From assembly GCA_963748985.1 (NCBI GenBank), contig CAVVKQ010000013.1, forward strand, positions 1 to 64,000: a stretch of 64,000 bases of DNA. Direction: 5' to 3'. The position numbers and the translations under genes are program-made. The stretch's first letter is position 1, and every line of letters starts with the position of its first letter. Below the pieces are notes generated by a model. It ran no database searches. It was not told the DNA's origin and saw nothing but the letters and a program-made list of their open reading frames with translations. Below, piece by piece: positions 25,098 to 32,690 of this stretch. The stretch comes from RPQJ01 sp963748985 (GTDB lineage: Bacteria > Pseudomonadota > Gammaproteobacteria > Steroidobacterales > Steroidobacteraceae).

Positions 25098-26605
25098 GTC
25101 GGGCCGTGCCGGCCGGACGCAGGCTCGCGCGCATCCAGATCGGCAACGCGAGTGTCCGCCTCGGCAGGCACTGGGCGTTGCGTGATGTTTCTCTCGACAT
25201 ACGCGCCGGTGAGCATTGGTTGCTGCTCGGACCGAACGGCGCCGGCAAGACTGTGCTGCTCAAACTGCTGCGTGGCGACGTGTGGCCGACACCCACTGGA
25301 CGCGAAGCCCGTCGCTATCACCTGCGCGATGGCGAAGTGCTCGAGCAGCCGCTGTTCGCGGCCGAACGCATGGCCTACCTGGGTCCTGAGCGGCAGGATC
25401 GGTACGTGCGTTACGAGTCGCAGCTCGACGTCGCGCAGGTCGTGCTCACGGGTTACGACGATTCCGACTTGCCGCTGCAGGCCCCAACACTTGCTCAACA
25501 GCGACGCATCCGGCAGGTGCTGCAGCAAGCGGGCCTGGCCGGTTATGCGTCGCGAACGTTTCTTTCGCTGTCGTACGGTCAGCGTCGCCGCGTGCTGCTG
25601 GCGCGCGCCTTCGTGCGCGAACCCGACGTGCTGCTGCTCGATGAGGCGCTGAACGGCCTCGACATCAAAGGGCGCGCGGCATTCCTGCGCGCATTGCGGC
25701 GCGTGTCGTCGCCGGGGACCGCGTGGATACTGACGAGTCATCGGCGCGGTGACGCACCCGCGGGTCTTACGCACATTGCGCGTATTGCCCACGGCCGCAT
25801 CGAACACGTCACGGACCTGCGAGTCGGCGCCATCGACCCATCCGCATCACAAACCGAGGCGGGACCGGAGATCGCGTCGGATGCGCAGCGCCGCCCGCCT
25901 GGTGCGAGCGTGGTCGAGGGCAGGATTCGCGCCGCAAAGCCACTGCTGCGCTTGCATCGGGCTGCGGTGTACCGGGAGGAGCGGTCCGTCATCGGCACGT
26001 TCGACTGGGCACTGGAGCGAGGCCAGCACTGGTACGTGCGCGGCGCCAACGGATCGGGCAAGTCCACGTTCGTAGCTCTGCTCTACGGTGATCTCTGGCC
26101 CGCGCATGGCGGCAAGCGCGAGCGTTACTGGTCCGCGGCGGACGACTGGAAGGCCAGGGTCGGACTCGTCTCGCCGGAGCTGCAGGCGCGGTATGCCGCG
26201 ACGGGGTGCACGGTCGAACAGATCGTCGCATCCGGGTTCCACGCCAGCATCGGTTTGAACGAGTGGCCGACCGCTGCGGAGTTGCGACGCGTGCGGCGTG
26301 AATTGCGCGCGTGGGGGCTGACGAAGCTGGCCGCGCGACAGGCGCGCGAGTTGTCGTATGGCCAGCTGCGCCTGGCGCTGGTCGCCCGCGCATTCGTGCG
26401 GTCGCGCCGGCTGTGGCTGCTCGACGAACCATTCGACGGTCTCGATGCCGAGGCGCGGCAGCGGTTTCGGGCAAGGCTGGATGGCGCGGTGAGCCGTGGC
26501 GCGACTGTGGTGATGGCCACCCATCACGTGGACGACGTGCCGTCCTACGTGACCCGCGTGCTGACGCTGCGGCGTGGTCGTGCGCCGGTCGTCACCATTC
26601 GCTGA
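25082..26605 (+). CDS. Tandem ATP-binding cassette protein, ModF-like
   Basis: The 507-residue chain has two ABC ATPase domains and no membrane segments. Domain 1 has Walker A GPNGAGKT, signature LSYGQRRRVLLARA and Walker B VLLLDEALNGLD. Domain 2 has Walker A GANGSGKS, signature LSYGQLRLALVARA and Walker B LWLLDEPFDGLD. The signature reads LSYGQ rather than LSGGQ in both halves. The layout fits the ModF/YlmA-like group, named after a gene beside E. coli modABC, but no molybdate permease genes are nearby. The first ATG overlaps the MBL gene by 16 nt; the in-frame GTG at 25094 would make a 4-nt GTGA overlap and is equally plausible. The role is uncertain. Confidence 0.8.
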   Translation: MAHGVSRAVPAGRRLARIQIGNASVRLGRHWALRDVSLDIRAGEHWLLLGPNGAGKTVLLKLLRGDVWPTPTGREARRYHLRDGEVLEQPLFAAERMAYLGPERQDRYVRYESQLDVAQVVLTGYDDSDLPLQAPTLAQQRRIRQVLQQAGLAGYASRTFLSLSYGQRRRVLLARAFVREPDVLLLDEALNGLDIKGRAAFLRALRRVSSPGTAWILTSHRRGDAPAGLTHIARIAHGRIEHVTDLRVGAIDPSASQTEAGPEIASDAQRRPPGASVVEGRIRAAKPLLRLHRAAVYREERSVIGTFDWALERGQHWYVRGANGSGKSTFVALLYGDLWPAHGGKRERYWSAADDWKARVGLVSPELQARYAATGCTVEQIVASGFHASIGLNEWPTAAELRRVRRELRAWGLTKLAARQARELSYGQLRLALVARAFVRSRRLWLLDEPFDGLDAEARQRFRARLDGAVSRGATVVMATHHVDDVPSYVTRVLTLRRGRAPVVTIR

Positions 26606-26642
26606 GCACAAGGCCGCGCGAAGTGCGCGGCAATGCCGGGCG

Positions 26643-27551
26643 TCAGAGCGGAAGCACTGCCTCGCAGACGATCACCGCGTCGCCAGTCACGCGCACGCCG
26701 GACGCGCGTTTGCCGCTGCACGCTACGGTGACTTCGACGCGGCCCGGCCGATCGACGAAGCGGCCCTGCAGTCCCACGAACGATGCCTTGCCTGCCTTCG
26801 GAGTCAACAGCCCGTTGTGCAGCAGGTACACGCCAAGCATGCCGTGTGCGTTGCCGCTGACCGGATCCTCGGGCACGCCGATGACCGGGCAGAACATGCG
26901 CGACTCGGTGGTCGTCGGGTCAGACCCTGGCTTGACTGCAAAGACGAAGAAGCCGTCGGCGCCGACGTGCGACGTGAGGTGAATCAACTGGTCCATCTTC
27001 GGCTGCAGCGAGTCGAGCGTGTCCGGCGACTGCAGGCCAAGCAGCAGGCGCGAATTCGCCGTGCTCATCACCTGCACCGGGCAGGCCGGGTGCAGGCTCG
27101 ACGAACTGATGCCCAGCGCATCGAGCACCGGGCCCAGGCGTTCTTCCGGCACGACGGGGCCGAACGTTGCGGGTGTCTGGTCGATCGTGACGCGCAGGTT
27201 GGGCGCTTTGCCGGTCACTTCGACGCCGACAATCCCGGCCGCCGATTTCTGCCGGACCTTGCCACGCGGCACGCCATCGGCCATCGCACGCACGTAGTGC
27301 GCGGCGACGGTCGCATGACCGACGAAGCCGACTTCACGGCGTGGCGAGAAGAAACGCAGCTCGACGTCGTAGTCGGGTGAATCCGAACCGAGCACGAAGG
27401 CCACTTCAAAGCCGGCCAGCTCGCGCGCAATACGGCGCATCTCCTGCTCCTCCAGCACATCCGCATCGAGCACGACCGCGGCCGGGTTGCCGCAGAAACG
27501 CTCCCGCGTAAAGGCATCGACGAGGAACAGACGGCATTTGCGCTGAGTCAT
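26643..27551 (-). CDS. PhzF family isomerase-like protein
   Basis: The 302-residue protein has the PhzF two-lobe fold of the diaminopimelate-epimerase-like superfamily. Landmarks are VDAFTRERFCGNPAAVVL at the start, the acidic residue in LAGFEVAFVL (Glu49, equivalent to the PhzF catalytic Glu), RFFSPRREVGFVGHATVAAHYV, and the C-terminal EDPVSGNAHGMLGVYLL. Family members catalyse proton shifts on small metabolites; outside phenazine producers the substrate is usually unknown, and no phenazine genes are present. It faces the ATPase gene convergently (37-nt gap) and is divergent from the thiamine operon. Confidence 0.9.
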   Translation of the reverse strand: MTQRKCRLFLVDAFTRERFCGNPAAVVLDADVLEEQEMRRIARELAGFEVAFVLGSDSPDYDVELRFFSPRREVGFVGHATVAAHYVRAMADGVPRGKVRQKSAAGIVGVEVTGKAPNLRVTIDQTPATFGPVVPEERLGPVLDALGISSSSLHPACPVQVMSTANSRLLLGLQSPDTLDSLQPKMDQLIHLTSHVGADGFFVFAVKPGSDPTTTESRMFCPVIGVPEDPVSGNAHGMLGVYLLHNGLLTPKAGKASFVGLQGRFVDRPGRVEVTVACSGKRASGVRVTGDAVIVCEAVLPL

Positions 27552-27646
27552 GGTGGCGGCGGGTTTTCTGAGCTTCGAGAACGGGCATTAGTGCCCAGCT
27601 GCTGCGCCCCGTCAACATTTTCAGGTCGTCGCGTCGCGTTTGAGCC

Positions 27647-27652
27647 CTATAA
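27647..27652 (+). promoter_or_regulatory. -10 box of the thiamine operon promoter
   Basis: A perfect TATAAT lies about a dozen bases before the first conserved bases of the TPP riboswitch, which is the right place for the riboswitch to begin the transcript. No convincing -35 box was found at 16-18 nt spacing. Confidence 0.6.
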
Positions 27653-27659
27653 TTCGCGT

Positions 27660-27772
27660 CACCTTGGGGTGGCCTGCAGGGCCTGAGATGTCGACCGCGG
27701 CCGCGCAGCATGGCGCCGCACATCGACGAACCCGTTGAACCTGATCCGGTTAGTACCGGCGGAGGGAGTGGG
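27660..27772 (+). promoter_or_regulatory. TPP (THI-box) riboswitch
   Basis: The conserved THI-element blocks are present in order: GGGGTG followed by GCCTGAGATG (the CUGAGA pyrimidine-sensor helix), a variable stem of about 40 nt, then ACCCGTTGAACC, TGATCCGGTTAGTACCGG and CGGAGGGA. The last block is also the only strong Shine-Dalgarno-like sequence before the operon, so thiamine pyrophosphate binding probably hides the ribosome site or forms a terminator. It precedes a TonB-dependent receptor and transport/kinase genes and identifies that operon as thiamine-related. Confidence 0.95.
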
Positions 27773-27804
27773 TATGCGTCCCGGACTGCTGCCAGTTTAT
27801 TCGT

Positions 27805-29919
27805 ATGCATTGCGCGCCGTATGCCGGCAGCCTGACCGCGTCCTTGCGGCATGGATCACCCTGCTTCACCATGCTGCTGCCCGCCGCAAACCTGGCCACC
27901 GCCGCGAGCCCGGTCGTCGCGCAACCTTCACCACCACTCGAGGAAATCATCGTTACGGCATCGTTGCGCGAACGGCCGCTCGCAGCGGTGCCTGCGAGCA
28001 TCACGGTGCTGGGTCAGGAGACACTGCAGTCGGCCGGGCTGCAGCATTTCGGCGACGTGCTCGGCCTGGTGCCGAACCTCAACTGGTCCGGCGGCACGTC
28101 GCGACCGCGGTTTTTCCAGCTCCGCGGCATCGGCGAACTCGAACAATACCAGGGCGCGCCGAATCCTTCGGTCGGCTTTCTCATCGACGACATCGACCTG
28201 AGCGGTGTCGGCATGCCGGCGACGCTGTTCGACACGCAACAGGTCGAAGTCTTGCGCGGTCCGCAGGGCACGCGCTATGGCGCGAATGCGCTCGCGGGCC
28301 TGGTCAAGATCAAGACGCGCGACGCGTCGACGACGCCGGATCTCCACGCGGAAGTCACGGGTGCCGAGCACGACACCTGGTCGGCCGGAATGGCGGGTGG
28401 TGGCGCAATCGGCAGCACCGGCTCGGCGTGGCGCATCGCCGGCCAGACCTATTCGAGTGACGGGTACCTGCGCAATGCCTACCTCGATCGTGACGACACT
28501 AACGGCCGCGACGAGTCGACGCTGCGCGGCAAGCTGAGGTGGGAACTGGCGCCAGGCTGGCGTGCGGATCTCGCTGCCCTGTACGTTGATATTGACAACG
28601 GCTTCGACGCCTTCACGCCCGACAATTCGCGCACGATGCTCTCGGACAGGCCGGGTCGCGATGCGCAGCGTGCGCGCGGTGTGTCCGCGGACGTTGCGGG
28701 CAGGTTCGGGAGTTACACGGTGCGCAGCGTCAGTGCGTACGCGAGGTCCGACAGCGTGTACAGCTTCGACGGTGACTGGGGCAACGATGCGTACTGGGGT
28801 GAGTTCGCGCCCTACGACTATTTCTCGCGCTACGCGCGCGAGCGCTCGACGTTGAGCCAGGACCTCCGCGTCGAGAGCAACCCGGGTGGCGTCGTCGACT
28901 GGGTGGCAGGACTCTACGCGCTGCGGCTCAATGAGGATTCGCAGCAGCGCGACGAATTCGCCGGCGAGCTGCTGCGCCCGCTGCTCGCAACGAGTTACGC
29001 AGCGACGAGCCTGGCGGCCTATGGCGAAGCCGAGTGGCGGTTGCCGCAGGAATTGTCGCTCACCGCCGGGATGCGCGTTGAAACGCGGTCCGCCGATTAC
29101 GGCGATTCCGACGGCGCGCGTTTCGACCCGCGCGACGCGATGGTCGGTGGCCAGGTCTCGTTGCAGGGGCCGCTCGCTGAGTCGAGCAAGTGGTACGCCA
29201 CGGTGGCGCGCGGCTACAAGGCGGGCGGCTTCAACATCGGGCAGTTCGTGCCGGACGAGCGGCGCGAGTTCACGCCGGAATACCTGTGGAACGCCGAGTC
29301 GGGTATGCGCTTCGGCAACGCCGGGGCAGGAGTGCAGGGCGATATCGCGCTCTTCTACATGTGGCGGGAAGACCAGCAGGTGGCGACGTCGTTCCAGCTC
29401 GATCCGGGAGATCCGTTGTCATACGTCTTCTATACCGACAATGCCGCCAAGGGACGCAACTACGGACTCGAAGCCTCGCTCGCCTGGCAACCCGTCGAGC
29501 GTTTGAACCTCGGTGCGACGCTGGGGTTGCTGCATTCCGCATACGTCGGCTACCGCTATGGCGATCGCAATCTCGATGGTCGTGAGCAGGCGCATGCACC
29601 GGGGTATCAGTACTCGTTGTCCGCGCAGTGGGGCGGCGGGGAAGGGTGGATGGCACGCGCGGACCTGAACGGCGTCGACGCGTTCTACTTCGACACCAGC
29701 CACGACCAGCGTTCGGACCCGTACTCGTTGCTGAACCTCAAGGCCGCTTACTTGCGCGGCTCCTGGTCGGTCGAGGCATGGGTGCGCAACGTCTTGAACG
29801 AGACCTACGCGGTCCGAGGGTTTTATTTCAGGCTCGAGCCGCCAGACTATGCCGACAAGCTGTACTTTCAGCGTGGCGATGGGCGGCTCGCGGGAATCAC
29901 TTTGCAGTGGCGCTGGTAA
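27805..29919 (+). CDS. TonB-dependent receptor, probably for thiamine
   Basis: The product is a TonB-dependent receptor of about 704 residues. After a leader the TonB-box-like segment EEIIVTASLRERPLAAVP appears near residue 46, then plug motifs FFQLRGIGELEQYQG and VEVLRGPQGTRYGANALAGLVKI, and a barrel ending AGITLQWRW. Regulation by a TPP riboswitch, with thiamine genes downstream, makes thiamine or a derivative the likely ligand. The start is doubtful: the in-frame ATG at 27805 has no ribosome site, while the ATG at 27774, well placed behind GGAGGGAG, is out of frame. Joining the frames near 27860-27875 would create a good signal peptide, so a one-base indel is possible. Confidence 0.88.
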   Translation: MHCAPYAGSLTASLRHGSPCFTMLLPAANLATAASPVVAQPSPPLEEIIVTASLRERPLAAVPASITVLGQETLQSAGLQHFGDVLGLVPNLNWSGGTSRPRFFQLRGIGELEQYQGAPNPSVGFLIDDIDLSGVGMPATLFDTQQVEVLRGPQGTRYGANALAGLVKIKTRDASTTPDLHAEVTGAEHDTWSAGMAGGGAIGSTGSAWRIAGQTYSSDGYLRNAYLDRDDTNGRDESTLRGKLRWELAPGWRADLAALYVDIDNGFDAFTPDNSRTMLSDRPGRDAQRARGVSADVAGRFGSYTVRSVSAYARSDSVYSFDGDWGNDAYWGEFAPYDYFSRYARERSTLSQDLRVESNPGGVVDWVAGLYALRLNEDSQQRDEFAGELLRPLLATSYAATSLAAYGEAEWRLPQELSLTAGMRVETRSADYGDSDGARFDPRDAMVGGQVSLQGPLAESSKWYATVARGYKAGGFNIGQFVPDERREFTPEYLWNAESGMRFGNAGAGVQGDIALFYMWREDQQVATSFQLDPGDPLSYVFYTDNAAKGRNYGLEASLAWQPVERLNLGATLGLLHSAYVGYRYGDRNLDGREQAHAPGYQYSLSAQWGGGEGWMARADLNGVDAFYFDTSHDQRSDPYSLLNLKAAYLRGSWSVEAWVRNVLNETYAVRGFYFRLEPPDYADKLYFQRGDGRLAGITLQWRW

Positions 29920-29950
29920 CGGCGCTGCGATCAGTCATGAGGACATACAG

Positions 29951-30208
29951 ATGCGCACGGCAGTGGAAATCAGCCTCTATCCCCTCGACGCGGACTATGT
30001 GCCGCCGATCAAGGACTTCATCGAACGCCTCAATGCCTACCCGGATCTCGATGTCGTGACCAATGCGATGAGTACCCAGGTGGCTGGCGAGCACGAACTG
30101 CTGTTCAGTGCGCTCGAGAAAGAGACTCGCCGGACGTTCGGCGGCGGGCGCCGGGCCGTCTTTGTCATGAAGGTACTCGGCGGCACGCCGACGTCGGACG
30201 AAGGTTGA
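29951..30208 (+). CDS. Stand-alone YkoF-type thiamine-binding protein
   Basis: This 85-residue protein matches one half of the YkoF/MTH1187 family: TAVEISLYPLDADYVPPIKDFI at the start, a TNAMSTQVAGEHELLFSALE middle, and VFVMKVLGG near the end. B. subtilis YkoF has two such domains and binds thiamine; single-domain members assemble as oligomers with a ferredoxin-like fold. No signal peptide is present, so it is likely cytoplasmic. GAGGA lies 7 nt before the ATG, and the stop overlaps the transporter start (TTGA). In many genomes this family goes with YkoCDE ABC genes, which are absent here. Thiamine binding is inferred from family and riboswitch context. Confidence 0.85.
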   Translation: MRTAVEISLYPLDADYVPPIKDFIERLNAYPDLDVVTNAMSTQVAGEHELLFSALEKETRRTFGGGRRAVFVMKVLGGTPTSDEG

Positions 30209-30816
30209 CCCTGCTCGACCCGGTGCTGGGCGCATTCGCGGCCGTACCCGCCATCGAATGGGTGGCGGCTGGCCTCGCGCTCGGCTACCTCGGGCTCGCG
30301 ATCCGGCAGAACGCATGGTGCTGGGCGTTCGCCGTCGCCAGTGCGTTGCTCTTCCTCATAGTCTTCGCGCGCGCGGATCTCGTCATGCAGGCCGCGCTGC
30401 AGGTCTTCTACGTCGGCATGTCCGTCTATGGCTGGCGTTCGTGGCGTGGCTCCGCATCCAAGGCTCCTCTCGCCGTCAGCCGCTGGACGATGCGGCAACA
30501 TGCAGTGGCCTGGGCCGCCATCGCCGCCTTCGCGCTGGTGAATGGCTGGGTGATCACGCGGGGAGCGTCGTCGTGGGTGCCCTATCTCGACGCTGCGATC
30601 GCATGGGGCAGCGTGCTCACGACGTGGATGGTTGCGCGCAAGGTGCTCGAGAACTGGCTGTACTGGGTGGTGCTGGATTCCGCCGCGGCCCTGCTTGCCG
30701 CCTGGCAAGGACTTGCGGCTACCGCATTGCTGTTCCTGCTGTACACGGCGTTGGCGTTGCGCGGCTACTGGCAATGGCGCAGGGACGCACGCCTCGCAGT
30801 CGCAATCGGAAGTTGA
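30205..30816 (+). CDS. pnuT: PnuC/PnuT-family inner-membrane transporter, probably for thiamine
   Basis: The 203-residue protein has six to seven predicted membrane helices (for example WVAAGLALGYLGLAI, FAVASALLFLIVFA, VAWAAIAAFALVNGWVI and GLAATALLFLLYTALAL). It carries PnuC-family motifs: a QVFYVGMSVYGWRSW segment and WVPYLDAAIAWGSVLTTWMVARKVLENWLYWVVLD, split across two helices. PnuC transporters are facilitators driven by trapping of substrate through phosphorylation. PnuT members sit under TPP riboswitches and carry thiamine, which fits the kinase gene directly downstream. The start is a TTG overlapping the stop of the YkoF-type gene; GAAGG lies just before it. Confidence 0.88.
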   Translation: MTLLDPVLGAFAAVPAIEWVAAGLALGYLGLAIRQNAWCWAFAVASALLFLIVFARADLVMQAALQVFYVGMSVYGWRSWRGSASKAPLAVSRWTMRQHAVAWAAIAAFALVNGWVITRGASSWVPYLDAAIAWGSVLTTWMVARKVLENWLYWVVLDSAAALLAAWQGLAATALLFLLYTALALRGYWQWRRDARLAVAIGS

Positions 30817-30821
30817 CGGTC

Positions 30822-31733
30822 GTGCAGGCGCAGTGGCAGCAGGCTGAGCGTGCGGCGCGGGCCGCCCTCGCAACCGAGGCCGACACCGCTGCGCTCGCAG
30901 TGGCGACGTTCGAGCCCATCGCAGGCAGCCTCAGCAATTTCGCCTGGCACGTGTCGGTGCCCGGTCAGGATCGGTTCGTACGCGTCGCACGCGCAGGCAA
31001 TGAACAGCTTGGGGCCGACCTGCACGCAGAAGGAGAGATTCTCCGCCTCGTCGCCAGGGCCGGGCTCGCGCCGCAAGTGGTGCGTTGCGATCCGGCGGCA
31101 CGACTGCTGGTTACGCAGTGGATTGCCAGTGCGAAGACCGATCTTGCTGCCGCGGGCCGTGATCGAACGCTGCGGCAGGTGGCGGCGATGCTGCGCCAGC
31201 TGCACGAACTGACGCCGCCACCGGGCCTGCGTGTCGTCGATTTCGCGGTGCAGGCGCGCCGGCTGGGAACCGCCCTGCCGGCGGAGGCCGTGCGGCCCGC
31301 ACTCACCGCGTGCGCCGAGGAGGTTCTGTCGCGACTCGGCCCGGGTTGCGCGACTGCGCTCTGCCATCACGACGTCCACACGCAGAACCTCGTGGCCGAC
31401 CCTGCTGGCCGGCTTTGGCTGGTCGACTGGGAGTACGCCGGCCTGGGCGACCCGGTGTTCGACCTCGCGTCCTGCGCCAGTCAGCTGGAGTTGTCTGCAG
31501 CAAGCGCCGGTCTTCTATGCGACGAATACAACCGCGCGGGCGGGAAGGTCGAGCTGTCGCGGCTGGATCTCGCACGCTGGGCCTTCGATTACGTGCAGTG
31601 GCTCTGGTACCGCGGTCTGTTGGCGTCGGTGGCGCCCGGTCCCGATGCCTTTGAGGCGGCCTACCGGGCGGAACGGATTGAACGTGACTTGCAGGCGCGT
31701 GCATCCGGGGTCTTGCGCTGCAATAATGACTGA
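30822..31733 (+). CDS. thiK: Thiamine kinase-like phosphotransferase
   Basis: The 303-residue protein belongs to the aminoglycoside-phosphotransferase/choline-kinase superfamily. It shows an early GSLSNFAWHV nucleotide-loop segment, the Brenner motif CHHDVHTQNLV (catalytic Asp, then Asn), and LWLVDWEYAGLGDPVFDLAS, the metal-binding DxD-like block. E. coli ThiK of this superfamily phosphorylates thiamine to thiamine monophosphate. Placement as the last gene of a TPP-riboswitch operon beside a PnuT-like facilitator supports metabolic trapping of imported thiamine. The GTG at 30822 has GGAAG nine bases upstream; a TTG overlapping the previous stop at 30813 is an alternative. Thiamine as substrate is inferred from context. 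Confidence 0.82.
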   Translation: MQAQWQQAERAARAALATEADTAALAVATFEPIAGSLSNFAWHVSVPGQDRFVRVARAGNEQLGADLHAEGEILRLVARAGLAPQVVRCDPAARLLVTQWIASAKTDLAAAGRDRTLRQVAAMLRQLHELTPPPGLRVVDFAVQARRLGTALPAEAVRPALTACAEEVLSRLGPGCATALCHHDVHTQNLVADPAGRLWLVDWEYAGLGDPVFDLASCASQLELSAASAGLLCDEYNRAGGKVELSRLDLARWAFDYVQWLWYRGLLASVAPGPDAFEAAYRAERIERDLQARASGVLRCNND

Positions 31734-31763
31734 TTCGGGCAACAACGACTGACGGGTGCGTGC

Positions 31764-32081
31764 ATGGCGAAGATGGTAGTGACCGACCGCGACGGCAACG
31801 TCCACGAGGTCGAGGGACGTGTCGGCGTCAAGCTGATGGAAACGCTGCGGGAATACGATTACGGCGTCACGGCCATCTGCGGCGGGCTCTGCTCGTGCGC
31901 CACGTGCCACATCTTCATCAAGCCCGAATGGATGCCGAAGCTGCCCGCACCGCAGGGCGATGAGAAGGAGCTGCTGGTCGAACTCGAGCACTACGACGCG
32001 CCGACTTCGCGCCTCAGTTGCCAGGTCGATTTCACCGAGGCGCTCGACGGCCTCGAGCTCAGGATCGCGCAGGACGAGTGA
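31764..32081 (+). CDS. [2Fe-2S] ferredoxin, adrenodoxin type
   Basis: This 105-residue ferredoxin has the vertebrate/bacterial adrenodoxin cluster pattern Cys39-x5-Cys45-x2-Cys48 in ICGGLCSCATCH, with the fourth ligand at Cys86 in RLSCQV; Cys43 is an extra cysteine common in this branch. Such ferredoxins pass single electrons from an NAD(P)H reductase to cytochrome P450s or related oxygenases. Neither a P450 nor a reductase lies in the window, so its partner is elsewhere. It may be the first gene of the run continuing with the NTF2-like, nitronate-monooxygenase-like and SDR genes (34-nt gap to the next gene). Confidence 0.92.
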   Translation: MAKMVVTDRDGNVHEVEGRVGVKLMETLREYDYGVTAICGGLCSCATCHIFIKPEWMPKLPAPQGDEKELLVELEHYDAPTSRLSCQVDFTEALDGLELRIAQDE

Positions 32082-32115
32082 TCAGGGGGCCTTCGAATTG
32101 CCGGGATGAGCCCGT

Positions 32116-32679
32116 ATGAAACTTGGACCGACGCTCGAAGAACGTATCCGCCATCTCGAGGACCGGGTGGCAATCGGCGAGTTGATCGCCCGCTACTGCC
32201 TCGTCGTGGACAACCGGGACGTCGACGCAATCGAGTCCCTGTTCACGACGGATGCGCGAGTCTGGTCCGCCGACGGGGTCATGGATGCGCGTGGAAGGCA
32301 GGCAGCCATTGAAATGTTCAAGGGCCGGTTCACCGTGCTCGGTCCCAGCAACCACTTCACCCACGACCGCATCGTGGAGTTCGACCACATGGACCCGGAC
32401 CGCGCGACTGGCCTCGTGCTTGCCCACGCCGAGATGCAGCGCAAGGGCCAGCCGATGCTGGCTGCGATCCGCTACCAGGACGTGTATCAGCGCTGCGAAG
32501 GCCGTTGGCGCTTTCGTGAGCGTGGGCTTTCGTTCATGTACTACGTGCCCACTGCCGAGTATCTCGACGCGCTGGGCCCCGGGATCGCAAATCGCATGCG
32601 GGCGTATGATCGCGCGGTGCCGGCCGACTGGCCGGAGCAACTGCCTACCTGGCAGCACTATTACGGCAAATTGACATAG
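32116..32679 (+). CDS. NTF2-like (SnoaL-type) protein
   Basis: The 187-residue product has the cone-shaped NTF2/SnoaL fold pattern: an N-terminal helix EERIRHLEDRVAIGELIARYCLVVDNRDVD (split here over one helix and turn), then LFTTDARVWSADG, a HFTHDRIVEFD strand and WRFRERGLSFMYYVP. Proteins of this kind include steroid isomerase-like enzymes, dehydratases and small oxygenase subunits, and they often accompany SDR and oxygenase genes in breakdown clusters. No catalytic residues can be fixed with confidence. It lies 11 nt upstream of the nitronate-monooxygenase-like gene. Confidence 0.8.
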   Translation: MKLGPTLEERIRHLEDRVAIGELIARYCLVVDNRDVDAIESLFTTDARVWSADGVMDARGRQAAIEMFKGRFTVLGPSNHFTHDRIVEFDHMDPDRATGLVLAHAEMQRKGQPMLAAIRYQDVYQRCEGRWRFRERGLSFMYYVPTAEYLDALGPGIANRMRAYDRAVPADWPEQLPTWQHYYGKLT

Positions 32680-32690
32680 AGGACCCATGG

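Noticed and set aside
27735..28460. A 241-codon frame beginning inside the riboswitch
   Set aside because: It overlaps the receptor in another frame and is Arg-rich without any domain. Only its first 35 or so codons might belong to the receptor leader if there is an indel.
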